From JAWOLE01 sp963815655 (lineage in GTDB: Bacteria; Acidobacteriota; Thermoanaerobaculia; UBA5066; Gp7-AA6): a stretch of DNA of 64,000 nucleotides. The DNA lies in the NCBI GenBank assembly GCA_963815655.1, contig CAWFHK010000001.1:1922001-1986000 (forward strand), given 5' to 3'. Made by a program: the position numbers and the translations under genes. The notes beneath the pieces are model-generated. The model saw only the letters and a program-made list of their open reading frames with translations. It was not told the DNA's origin and did not search any database. Below, in pieces: positions 52,001 through 60,511 of this stretch. Within the stretch, counting starts at the first letter, position 1. Every line of letters starts with the position of its first letter.

Positions 52001-53123
52001 GACCGGCCGGGCGGTCGGGGAAGACGAATACATCGTCAACGAGGGGAAGGAGGTCTTCCGCGTCCGGATCCTGTCCCCGGAGAAGGGGGCGAAGGCGGCA
52101 GGGCCGACGAAAGTCGTGGCCGCCGTCGCGGTGCCCGAGGGGAAGGTCCTCCAGAAGCTCGAGTTCTATTCCAACGAATCGCGCGTCGCCACGCTCTACC
52201 AGGCGCCGTACGAGCAGACCGTCAACATCCGCAAGACCGGGTCTCTCGGCTACGTGCGCATCGTCGGCACGCTCGACGACGGCACCGTCGCGGAGGACCT
52301 GCGCTACGTCAACGCGCCGAGCTACATCTCGGAGGTCTCGGTGGACGCCGTCGAGCTCTACACGACCGTCTCGGACAAGGGGCGGCCCGTGTCGGGCCTG
52401 CAGGCCTCCAACTTCAAGGTGTTCGAGGAGGGGGTCCTCCAGAAAGTCGAGTCCTTCGAGTACGTCAAGAACCTGCCGCTCTCGCTCGGCGTCATGGTGG
52501 ACACGTCGGCCTCGATGCTCGAGTCGCTGCCGGACGCGGAGCAGGCGGCGATGGGATTCCTCGATTACTCGATCGGCCCGAAGGACCGGGCCTTCACGAT
52601 CTCGTTCGACAACGAGCCGTACCTGCTGACCAAGCTCACCAACCGCAAGGACAAGATGTTCCGCTCCTTCGCGGGCATGCGCGCCGAGGGCTCGACAGCG
52701 CTCTACGACGCCATCGTCTACGGGCTCTACCAGTTCACCGGCGTGAAGGGGAAGAAGGCGCTCGTCATCCTGACCGACGGCAAGGACACGGCGTCCAAGT
52801 TCGACTTCGACACGACCCTCGAATACGTGCGCCGGGCCGGCATCGCGGTCTACGGCATCGGCCTGAAGATCTCGGGCGCGGAGCTGGACGTCAAGTACAA
52901 GCTGAACAAGCTCGCCCAGGCGACGGGCGGACAGACGTTCTACATCGACTCCTCGAAGAACCTGGACGCCGTCTATCACCAGATCAACGAGGAGCTGCGC
53001 AGCCAGTACCTGCTCACGTACTACTCGACCAACCCCGGCGGCAAGGACAAGTGGCGCAAGGTCGAGGTCAAAGTCGAGCCGACGTCCCTCCAGGCCCGAA
53101 CGTTGTCGGGGTACTATCCCTAG
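49005..53123 (+). CDS. Secreted protein with three GWxTD-like domains and a VWA domain
   Basis: 1372 residues. Signal peptide MITTKARIALLVAASLVLSG, TTG start; no better start was found. Three tandem GWxTD-type domains: residues about 35-225 (ERIKALPDEERQWLTVYVEP), 285-515 (ERIKALPEEERQWLTEFV) and 555-780 (LERKYRDWMQVVDMII, then VYLQRIETAKEQFKN and FYQPYGLGDYKMW). The first two are close copies, also at the DNA level; the third is the most complete. Residues about 800-1150 are Ig-like beta domains (DGIRAVDFYLNGTKVMTK). The C-terminus is a VWA domain with intact MIDAS (VMVDTSASM, EGSTALYDAI, LVILTDGKDT). Probably a cell-surface or periplasmic scaffold; function unknown. Confidence 0.88.
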   Translation: MITTKARIALLVAASLVLSGTAFGQTTPKLTSKQKKERIKALPDEERQWLTVYVEPIILPDEENLFLQLTQPHQWEMFKAEFWKRRELPGLSPPYGPGYQLRYEHFRDVAATDYDGLASDAGRMVVRLGEPASIENLASCGGFRQPEVWSYQSSNGSSSLIRHLFYRPSFGAPRRLWTRGDRGIFENSGVSGFDQLCAVSQSPGSCSCGLAAIAQEIESRGAAEVFAMGAAPKVSTEGLDALWERLASSSTPNAATIHLDGGTGAAPAPAAQAAPPPTAKPAAALSKSERIKALPEEERQWLTEFVAPIILPEEEKVFLDLTEPYQREAFKQEFWTRREKPGLPPPLGPGYRTRYEELRRLADEKYDGWRQDAGRMVVKYGEPAIEKVENCSNVFRDLEIWAYSGQGVSGRASARYLFYRPMPLAPRRLWTVGTPDRDVFAPNSCRKSFVELSGDCTPRPGDACMGTVCSQACDVFAAWSEVSARQGSEAGAVAELAKISQPEPISTEGLDQFKNRFAISDPNARKLNVEGPSGKGTAQASAAKPSTPAPTRRKLSGKEVKELTAQLERKYRDWMQVVDMIITDDERQVFLQIGDNYQKDKFIEGFWKRRSIDAHGLRTDFQRVYLQRIETAKEQFKNLNSDRAKVFVINGPPDAVIPIDCQDIYVPIQIWFYERIESLKSKVYLIFYQPYGLGDYKMWLPLDGQGVLEVGGSTSAAGRMPGRRMDFTRCTEWRTLQQAIAYTTAVLGSGALAMVGASKLFQPPSVETEGVDQILTMTTDLAAGSVPLGLVKLVRFPEMRANKVGVDLSLLVPKSDLKPRELGEEKFYNVDVIGEVVKGDRLIDNFKYRFDIPTTEVAADKIPLTVRRYLYPGEYNLILKVSDGNQSAEGRITDKLKVPEQADPPSPAELAARTTGRAAVEKARETGLLPSAITLLPVAKEIVTGLQRFETRAADGIRAVDFYLNGTKVMTKTRAPFDADLNLGPLPRKHTIRVVAYGETGRAVGEDEYIVNEGKEVFRVRILSPEKGAKAAGPTKVVAAVAVPEGKVLQKLEFYSNESRVATLYQAPYEQTVNIRKTGSLGYVRIVGTLDDGTVAEDLRYVNAPSYISEVSVDAVELYTTVSDKGRPVSGLQASNFKVFEEGVLQKVESFEYVKNLPLSLGVMVDTSASMLESLPDAEQAAMGFLDYSIGPKDRAFTISFDNEPYLLTKLTNRKDKMFRSFAGMRAEGSTALYDAIVYGLYQFTGVKGKKALVILTDGKDTASKFDFDTTLEYVRRAGIAVYGIGLKISGAELDVKYKLNKLAQATGGQTFYIDSSKNLDAVYHQINEELRSQYLLTYYSTNPGGKDKWRKVEVKVEPTSLQARTLSGYYP

Positions 53124-53126
53124 AGA

Positions 53127-53231
53127 ATCTGCGATCGGGTGATCTGCGATCGGATGATCGCAGGTTCGATAAGATCGCTCCGTTGACTTCCGATCACCCG
53201 ATCACCCGATCACCCGATCACCCGATTCTCC
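53127..53231. repeat. Octad/heptad-repeat inverted array 14 (GATCACCC words)
   Basis: Right arm 53192-53231: GATCACCC four times, then GATTCTCC, an 8-bp period. Left arm 53133-53161: GATCGGGT, GATCTGC, GATCGGA, TGATCGC, mixed 7- and 8-bp. The arms are largely reverse complementary. The right arm is in frame with maf and would encode its N-terminus. Confidence 0.85.
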
Positions 53232-53845
53232 TCGTTCTCGCCTCTTCCTCTCCGCGGCGCGCCGAGATCCTGACCGCGATGGGCATTCCGTTCGTCGTGG
53301 ATCCATCCGACGTTCCGGAGGAGATCCTCGCCGGAGAGTCGGCGCGCGGGGCGGCCTCGCGGCTGGCGGCGGAGAAGGGGGCGCCCGTCGCGGCGCGGCA
53401 CCCGGGCTCCTGGGTCCTCTCGGCCGACACGCTGGTCCTGGTGGGCGAGGAGATCCTGGGCAAGCCGGGGGACGATTCGGACGCCGCGCGCATGCTGGGA
53501 CTGCTCGCCGGACAGGAGCACCGGGTCGTGACCGCCGTGCGCCTGCGGCGCGGCGGGGATGCCGGCCGGGAGCTCATCGAGACGTCGGCGGTGCGGATCG
53601 CGCCCCTCTCGCGGGAGGAGATCGGCTGGTACGTCGCGACGGGCGAGCCGCGCGACAAGGCCGGCGCCTATGCCGTGCAGGGGCTCGGCTCGCGGTTCAT
53701 CGAATCGGTGTCCGGCTCCTACACGAACGTCATGGGATTGCCGGCCCGCAGCGTGTATCTCCTGTTGAGGGAGTCGGGAGACGTGTTCCTCGCCGGCCTG
53801 GCTCTCTCCGGCGACAGGGTCACACGCCGGCCTGGCGCCCCTTGA
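53183..53845 (+). CDS. maf: Maf family nucleotide pyrophosphatase
   Basis: 220 residues if started at TTG 53183; conserved body starts at LVLASSSPRRAEIL. It hydrolyses nucleoside triphosphates such as dTTP and UTP. Motifs: the N-terminal SSSPRR loop, VLSADTLVLVGEEILGKPGD and GAYAVQGLGSRFIESVSGSYTNVMGLP. If the start is right, residues 2-14 (TSDHPITRSPDHPI) come from the octad repeats of array 14. The 3' end overlaps the convergent GGDEF gene by 26 bp. Confidence 0.93.
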   Translation: MTSDHPITRSPDHPILLVLASSSPRRAEILTAMGIPFVVDPSDVPEEILAGESARGAASRLAAEKGAPVAARHPGSWVLSADTLVLVGEEILGKPGDDSDAARMLGLLAGQEHRVVTAVRLRRGGDAGRELIETSAVRIAPLSREEIGWYVATGEPRDKAGAYAVQGLGSRFIESVSGSYTNVMGLPARSVYLLLRESGDVFLAGLALSGDRVTRRPGAP

Positions 53846-54971
53846 GCTTCATCTCGTACATCCGGGAGTCGGCGGCCGCGAGCGTGGCCGGGAAATCCTG
53901 GCCGGGGCTGTGGGTCGCCCAGCCGACGGAAAGAGACGGTTGAACGCGCTCCACGCCGGGGATGTGCGGCAGCCGGTGGCCGAGCTCCTCCGCCTTCTGG
54001 GCCGCGATCGCCTCCTCGGTTCGGGGAAGCAGGATCAGGAACTCGTCCCCTCCCCACCGAAAGACGAAGTCCGTTTCTCGCACGCACGAGGTCAGGTAGT
54101 TCGCGACGAACTTCAGAACGTCGTCCCCCACCTGGTGTCCCATCCGATCATTGATCTGCTTGAAGCGGTCCACGTCGGCGAGCAGCACCGAGAGGGTGGC
54201 GCCGGCCAGGCGGGCGCTCACGAGCTCGCGCCGCAGCACGTCGTTGAAGTGCCCGCGGTTGTAGAGACCCGTCAGGGGGTCCCGCACGCTCTTCTCCCGG
54301 AGAAGCTGATCGAAATGGCGAAGCTGTTCCATCTCCGTGGCCAGGCGCGTCTGGCTCGCCTCGAAGAGCAGCAGGATCACGCCGACCGCGACCATCATCT
54401 CCAGGAGCATCGCAACGAACCCGGCGTACTGGAGAGTCCCCGGAAGCCCTCCCGACTCTTGGAAACGCAGGAAGGCCGCGCCGATGACGGCCCGCTCGAC
54501 GCTCCAGAGCAGGAACGAGACGGAGAGGAGCAGCCTGCCGACGGTGGATCCGCGCGTGACGGCGAACGAGATCGCGGCCGTGACGTAGGTCGCCGCGAGG
54601 ACCAGCGGGATGAACGCCGGGTGTCCGGCCTGTCCCCCCGCCGCCGTCAGCCACGCGATGCCGAAGATCGGCACGATCCACACCAGATCGGCGCTGCCCG
54701 CCGCCTTCTCGCTGCGCAGCCGGCGGATGCCGCGCAGCAGAAAGAAAGCGTGCAGAAGGAGCGTCACGTTGTTGAGAAAGAGGACGCTCCGGCCGCGCCC
54801 CAGGGCCGGGGCGAACCACGCGAGGGCGAGCCCCGCCAGGAGGAAGGCCCACGACGCGATCCAGTCGAGCAGGGCGCGAAGGCGGATTTTCTGGTAGACG
54901 AGCAGGAAGAGAAAGAACAGCAGGCCGGTTCCGGCGGCCTGGATGAGTACGGACAGCTGGTAGACCGGCAT
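53820..54971 (-). CDS. Membrane-bound diguanylate cyclase (GGDEF)
   Basis: 383 residues. Residues 1-210 contain about seven hydrophobic helices, a membrane sensor of the 7TM type. A GGDEF domain follows: SVRDPLTGLYNRGHF, LLADVDRFKQINDRMGHQVGDDVLK, and the active-site loop FRWGGDEFLILLP, intact. So it should make cyclic di-GMP from two GTP. A signal such as a small envelope ligand is expected but unknown. No EAL domain is present. Convergent with maf with a 26-bp overlap. Confidence 0.93.
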   Translation of the reverse strand: MPVYQLSVLIQAAGTGLLFFLFLLVYQKIRLRALLDWIASWAFLLAGLALAWFAPALGRGRSVLFLNNVTLLLHAFFLLRGIRRLRSEKAAGSADLVWIVPIFGIAWLTAAGGQAGHPAFIPLVLAATYVTAAISFAVTRGSTVGRLLLSVSFLLWSVERAVIGAAFLRFQESGGLPGTLQYAGFVAMLLEMMVAVGVILLLFEASQTRLATEMEQLRHFDQLLREKSVRDPLTGLYNRGHFNDVLRRELVSARLAGATLSVLLADVDRFKQINDRMGHQVGDDVLKFVANYLTSCVRETDFVFRWGGDEFLILLPRTEEAIAAQKAEELGHRLPHIPGVERVQPSLSVGWATHSPGQDFPATLAAADSRMYEMKLKGRQAGV

Positions 54972-55035
54972 CGCGTTGAACGTAAGGATCGCCGAATCTT
55001 ACCCGCTCGAGCCGGAAGGGGTAAGGGGGAGACGC

Positions 55036-55689
55036 ATGGATCGAAACCGGAATCGCCACCCCGTCGCGGTCGTCGCACCGACGAAGGGGTCCGCGAGATC
55101 CGCGGCGTCGTTCCTGACACGCCGCCTCGACGGCGCAGTCACGGCCTGCTCGCTCGCGGGCTACCTCGCTTCCGAGCGCGCGCCGGCACGAATCATCCTC
55201 TGCCCGGCCGGGCCGTCCCTGGAGAGGGAGATCGAATTCTTTCGGAGGGTGGGCGAGCGCATTCTCTGGAGCCCGCCCGACGAGATCCTCCGGAGCGCCC
55301 TCGAAGGGCTGCTCGGCTCGCTCCCCCCCGCCGCGGCAGGGGGCAGCCAGCGGCCACGCGGCGCGAGAGAAGGCAGGACCGCGCTGTTCCTCGAGGGGGT
55401 GGTGACTTCCGAGCGCGCGCGCGCCGCTCTCGCCGGCGACGCGCGCCTGTGGATCGTCGAGCATCCGCGAAGGGTCCGGGCGGGCCGGCCGCTGATGGAG
55501 AAACTGAGGAAGGCCGGCGTGCGCTGGACCGCCCTCGACCCGGTGACCGTCGTTGCCGTCCTCGCCTCCCCGCGCCTGGCGGCGGCCCGATCGCGCTGGA
55601 GGAGCCTCCTGCCTCCCGGCACGCCCGTGTGGATCCGGTCCGGCGGCCGCCTCGGGGCCGGCGGGCGAGAGCTCCACCGGAAACGCTGA
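55036..55689 (+). CDS. Hypothetical protein
   Basis: 217 residues from an ATG at 55036 with an AAGGGGGA ribosome site upstream; a longer frame from 54976 is less likely. No signal peptide or membrane segment. The N-terminal half has an alternating alpha/beta pattern (HPVAVVAPTKGSARSAASFL, RIILCPAGPSLEREIEFFRRVG), reminiscent of response-regulator-like or Rossmann folds, but without recognisable catalytic residues. The C-terminal part is Arg-rich. The low-complexity, Arg/Ala/Gly content matches the genome's GC bias. I do not recognise the family. Confidence 0.55.
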   Translation: MDRNRNRHPVAVVAPTKGSARSAASFLTRRLDGAVTACSLAGYLASERAPARIILCPAGPSLEREIEFFRRVGERILWSPPDEILRSALEGLLGSLPPAAAGGSQRPRGAREGRTALFLEGVVTSERARAALAGDARLWIVEHPRRVRAGRPLMEKLRKAGVRWTALDPVTVVAVLASPRLAAARSRWRSLLPPGTPVWIRSGGRLGAGGRELHRKR

Positions 55690-55776
55690 CTCACCGTCGG
55701 CGGGGGGCGCGGCCTTTCGGCGGCCCCGGCAATCGCGGCAGAGTCCGATGCCGCCGACGCGGTAGAATCCGCCGCC

Positions 55777-58700
55777 TTGGAGACCACGGGTCCGCCGCCG
55801 CCAATGCCCGCCGGGAGAGATTTCTCTCTCGGCATCGAGGGATTCACCTACCAGGATCTCCACCGCGACGAGCGGCTGGCGGACCTGGACCGCGCGTTTC
55901 TGGAAGAGCTCCGGCGCGAGGATGCCCCGCTCCACGCCCGGCTGACGGGCTACCGTGCCGAGCCGGCGTCCTGCGATCCGCTCGAGCGCTCCCGGCTCCT
56001 GGTGGACGCCGCGCGGCGGCTGGGCGGCTTCGTGGCTCGTCTCTTCGGCGTGGAGAAGGAGTGGCGGGCGCAGGGAGCCTCCTCGGGACCCGAGGCCGTG
56101 CTCTTCCGGTTCCGGCGGGATTTCGTCCAACGCCGGGCGCTCAAGGCGAAGCTGCCGGACGACTTCGCCCGCGGCGGCGTCGCCCCCCTGCGCGAGGCCG
56201 CGGAGTGTCTCGAGCGCGGGCTCCACCCGGAGCTCCACTGGAAGGAGGACCCGGAGCTGGCGACGGCGCGCATGGCGGCCGGACTCCTCGATCTCGAGAG
56301 CGACTTCCTCGCGGCCGTCCGGCAGAAGAAGATCCCGGAGGTTCCCGACGCCTCACGCCTCAGGGCGCGCGAGCTGGCTCGCCGCGCGCTCGAGTCCACC
56401 GCCGACGCTCTCCCTAAGCCCCAGGGAGACTCGGACGAGGCGCTCCTGGCGTTCCTGGAGGCGCTTCTCGGCTTGTACGCCCTCTGGTCGCACGCGCGGA
56501 TGCTCCTGCCGGAGCTCGACCCGGAGATCCGCGGCTGGACCTCCTTTCACCTGCCGGATCCGATGAACTACGACGCCCTCGTGCAGACGGAGCGGCCCAA
56601 TTCCGCCCTCCCCGAGGAGCGCATGGGGCCTTCCTCCCGGCGCCGGCGCCGCGACGGCTTCGAGCTGACGGACCGGCGCATGACGCGCCGCGAAGTCCTC
56701 GGACAGACCCACTACTGCATCCTCTGCCACGAGCGGGAGAAGGATTCCTGCTCGAAGGGGTTCTCGGACGCGAAGACCGGCACCTTCCAGAAGAACCCCC
56801 TGGGCATCCCCCTCACCGGCTGCCCGCTCGACGAGAAGATCTCCGAGATGCACCAGCTGAGGCGCGAAGGCGACTCCATCGGAGCGCTGGCGCTGATCTG
56901 CGTCGACAACCCGATGTGCCCCGGCACCGGCCACCGCATCTGCAACGACTGCATGAAGGGGTGCATCTTCCAGAAGCAGGAGCCGGTCGACATCCCCCAG
57001 ATCGAGACAGGGGTCCTGACCGACGTGCTCGCGCTTGCGTGGGGCGTCGAGATCTATGGCCTCCTGACCCGGTGGAATCCGCTCTCCCCCGTGCGGCCCT
57101 GGGCGCTCCCCTACAACGGCAAGAGGATCCTGGTCGTCGGCCTCGGCCCGGCCGGCTACACGCTCGCCCACTTTCTCCTCAACGAGGGGTTCGGGGTCGT
57201 GGGGATCGACGGGCTGAAGATCGAACCTCTCCCGCCGGATTGGACGGGCGCCGACGGCAACGGAATCCGGGCCATCCGCGACTGGAGCGAGATCGAGCGC
57301 CCGCTTTTCCGGCGTCCGCTCGCGGGGTTCGGCGGCGTCTCCGAATATGGGATCACGGTCCGATGGGACAAGAACTTCCTGACGCTCCTCCACCTGACGC
57401 TCGCGCGGCGAGCCCGGTTCTCGATCCTGGGAGGCGTGCGGTTCGGGGGAACGCTCACGGCCGAGCAAGCCTTCGAGACGGGCTTCGACCACATCGCCAT
57501 CGCCGCCGGCGCGGGACGTCCCACGATCATCGGGATGAAGAACAACATCCTCCGCGGCGTCCGCAAGGCCTCGGACTTCCTGATGGCCCTCCAGCTGACC
57601 GGCGCGTTCAAGGAGGAGGCGCTCGCGAACCTCCAGGTGGAACTGCCGGCGGTCGTCATCGGCGGCGGGCTGACGGCCATCGACACGGCGACCGAGCTCC
57701 TCGCCTATTACCCGCTGCTCGCCGAGAAGATGCTCGCCCGCTACGAGAAGCTCGCCGGCGAGCGCGGAGAGATGGGGCTGCGCGCGCTCTTCGACGGCGA
57801 GGAGCGGGAGATCCTGGACCGCCTTCTCCACCACGGCACCCAGGTGCGCCGCGAGCGCGAGCGCGCCCGGGCGGCCGGGGAGGCACCCGACTTGGCGCGC
57901 CTCTGCCGCGAGTGGGGCGGGGTCGCGATCGTCTACCGTCGCTCCATGGAGGAGTCCCCGGCCTACCGGTTGAATCACGAGGAGATCATCAAGGCCCTCG
58001 AGGAGGGGATCTGCTTCATCGAGAACCTGGAGCCGGAGGAGGCGGTCGCCGACGGAAGCGGGCACCTGGCGGCCATGCGGTTCCGCCGCTCGCGCGGGGG
58101 CGACGTCGTGGAGCTGCCGGCCCGCACCTGCTGGGTCGCGGCCGGCACGACTCCCAACATCACGTACGAGAAGGAGCGTCCGGGCACCTTTCCCATGGAC
58201 GAGCGGCGTCGCTTCTTCCTCCCCCACCGCGCGGAGCCGGACGGCCGGGGGGGTTGGAGGCTCGTCGCCTCCTCCGCGACGGACGAGTCGGCGTTCTTCA
58301 CCGGCTATGCCCGGGACGGCCGGTTCATCACCTTTTTCGGCGACAACCATCCGGCCTTCAACGGCAACGTGGTCAAGGCGATGGCTTCCGCGCGGCGGGG
58401 ATACCTTCCGATCACCGCCGTGCTCCTGGGCGACCGACCGCGGCGCCCCGTCGCTCCGGAAGGGGAGTGGGAGGATTTCCGCCGTCGGGTCGAAGACCGG
58501 CTGACCGCCCGTGTCGTCGCCGTCAACCGCCTCACGCCGACCATCGTGGAGGTCGTCGTGCGGGCGCCGGCCGCCGCGGAGAACTTCGAGCCGGGGCAGT
58601 TCTTCCGGCTCCAGAACTTCGAGGCGCATGCCCCGGTGCTCGAAGGCTCGCCGCTCTTGATCGAGCCCCTCGCGTTGACGGGCGCCTGGGTGGACCCGGA

Positions 58701-59477
58701 CCAGGGTCTCCTCTCGATGATCGCGCTCGAACTCGGGGCTTCCTCGAGGCTCTGCAGCGTCCTGAAGCCCGGCGAGCCCGTCCTGGCCATGGGCCCGACC
58801 GGCAGCGCGACCGAGCTTCCCGGGACTCGACCGTGCTCCTCTGCGGCGGAGGCCTCGGCAACGCCGTCCTCCTCTCGATCGGCAAGAAGGCGCGCGCCCT
58901 GGGCAACCGGGTCATCTACTTCGCCGGCTACAAGAAAGCCGTCGATTTCTACAAGCGCGAAGACGTCGAGGCCGCCGCCGACGTGCTGGTGCTTTCCGTG
59001 GACCATGGAGAGACGATCCCGGCCCGGCGTCCGGAGGACCGCGAATTCGTCGGCAACATCGTGGAGGCCATGGTCGCCTACGGCTCGGGGGCTCTCGGCA
59101 AGGCCCCCATCCTCCTCTCGGACGTCGAGCGGTTGATCGCCATCGGCTCGGACCGCATGATGGCCGCCGTGGCCCGCGCCCGCCACGGGGTCCTCGCGCC
59201 GTACCTCTCCCCCCGGCACATCGGCATCGGTTCGATCAACTCGCCGATGCAGTGCATGATGAAAGAGGTCTGCGCCCAGTGCCTCCAGCGCCACGTGGAT
59301 CCCTTGACCGGCGCGGAAAAGGAGATCGTCTTCTCCTGTTTCAACCAGGACCAGAAGCTGGACGAGATGGACTGGGACAACCTCGCCGCCCGCCTTCGCC
59401 AGAACACCGTCTCGGAGAAGCTGACGAACCTCTGGCTGGAGCGGCTTCTCGCCCGCCGCGACGTCCGCACCGTCTGA
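55777..59477 (+). CDS. Large Fe-S/FAD oxidoreductase (GltD-like with C-terminal ferredoxin-reductase domain), frameshifted
   Basis: About 1232 residues if the frame is restored. The N-terminal 300 residues are helical and unassigned. Then cysteine clusters CILCHEREKDSC, GCPLDEK and CPGTGHRICNDCMKGC (about residues 314-396), probable 4Fe-4S sites. FAD/NAD Rossmann motifs VVGLGPAGYTLA (about 453) and VVIGGGLTAIDTATE (about 626) match GltD-type oxidoreductases. From about 908 is a ferredoxin-NADP-reductase-like domain (PGQFFRLQNFEAHAP), ending in more cysteines (MQCMMKEVCAQC). One C appears missing in TTCCCGGG at about 58819-58823: the frame shifts at codon 1015 and the C-terminal part continues in the -1 frame to 59477. 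Real mutation or sequencing error cannot be told apart. Start TTG at 55777 or ATG at 55804. Confidence 0.85.
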
Positions 59478-59488
59478 GGAGGAGGCTG

Positions 59489-60424
59489 TTAGGGGACGCC
59501 GGCGAGGAAGAGCAGGTAGGGATTGATCGCGAGCCCGGCCTTGAAGTTGCCGGTGTCCTCCGGCACGCGCGTGATCGAAAAGTGCAGGTGCGATCCGCCG
59601 ATCACGTGGCCCGTCGCGCCGACGTACCCGATGACGTCTCCCCTTCGGACGCGGTTGCCCGGCCTGGCCTTCTCCGCGTACCGGGAGAGGTGGCAGTAGA
59701 AAAGCAGGTACTTGCCGGTCGAGTCCCTCTGATAGATGGACTTGCCGCCCCGCTTCTCACGAACGACCCGGACGATCTGCCCGTCGGTGGTGGCGAGAAC
59801 CGGGGTCCCCCGAGGCGCTCCGATGTCGATCGCCAGGTGCTGAGCGTACTTCCCACGCCTGGACAGGAAGGAGTCCTTCAGCTTCTCGGCGTTGACCCCC
59901 TCGACCGGGATCAGGAACTCCTGCGCGAGCAGGAGGTTCAGGTCCACGTCCTCGGGGCGGACTCGCGCCGCCGAGGACTTCGGCCGGAAGAAGGAGCCCA
60001 GCTTGCGGGCGATCCGGGTAAGTCCCTGGCTGCTGGCGGCGGGACTGCCAGCCTCCGAGCCCAGCTCGACCGACTCCCCGTCGAGGGTATCCGGGTTGCC
60101 CGCTTCGGCGTCGTGCACCCGGACCTCGACAACCGTATCTATCGGATCACAAAGGGGTTTCGGATAATTGTTGAGCGCGAAGGGATTCGGCGGTCCGTAG
60201 TAGGCCAGTTGCGTGACCTCGAGGCGGTCGATCACGACCTGCCCGGCCTCGTTCTGGCGGATGAGAGTCTTGGCTTTCCTGTGGGTCGCCTTCCTGGCGG
60301 AATGGCGGGCCGGGGAGCGGCGCGAGACGCCGCCCCTGACCGGGCGCGCCTCCATCATCGAAGGCAGAATCAGCAAAACGACGGCGGCTCCGAGAGCCGC
60401 CGGGATGACCTGCGCCCTTCGCAC
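59489..60424 (-). CDS. M23 family metallopeptidase (LytM-type)
   Basis: 311 residues. N-terminal signal or membrane segment (VIPAALGAAVVLLILPSMM), a basic linker, then the lytic endopeptidase domain: HLAIDIGAPRGTPVLAT carries the first zinc His and Asp, and GSHLHFSITRV the H-x-H. The region LFYCHLSRYA supplies the catalytic His. It cleaves or regulates cleavage of peptidoglycan peptide bridges. All the LytM zinc ligands are present, so it may be active. It is convergent with the oxidoreductase gene. Confidence 0.9.
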   Translation of the reverse strand: MRRAQVIPAALGAAVVLLILPSMMEARPVRGGVSRRSPARHSARKATHRKAKTLIRQNEAGQVVIDRLEVTQLAYYGPPNPFALNNYPKPLCDPIDTVVEVRVHDAEAGNPDTLDGESVELGSEAGSPAASSQGLTRIARKLGSFFRPKSSAARVRPEDVDLNLLLAQEFLIPVEGVNAEKLKDSFLSRRGKYAQHLAIDIGAPRGTPVLATTDGQIVRVVREKRGGKSIYQRDSTGKYLLFYCHLSRYAEKARPGNRVRRGDVIGYVGATGHVIGGSHLHFSITRVPEDTGNFKAGLAINPYLLFLAGVP

Positions 60425-60511
60425 GACCGGAATTATTTCGGAGGACGCGGACCCCCGTCAATAGGAAAGATCAACCAAATCAAGCAGTTATGCTTTCCCG
60501 ACATAATCAAG

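Noticed and set aside
49266..52979. 1237-codon open frame antisense to the GWxTD/VWA gene
   Set aside because: High GC makes long antisense frames; the translation is Arg/Leu/Asp-biased low-complexity and the sense strand has clear domains.
58816..58830. Programmed -1 ribosomal frameshift in the oxidoreductase
   Set aside because: CTT-CCC-GGG does not fit a slippery X-XXY-YYZ heptamer, and no downstream pseudoknot was evident; a lost C explains it better.
60440..60511. AT-rich gap between M23 and efp as a terminator
   Set aside because: Weak pairing (GGAAAG facing CTTTCC over a long loop) and no T tract on the efp side.
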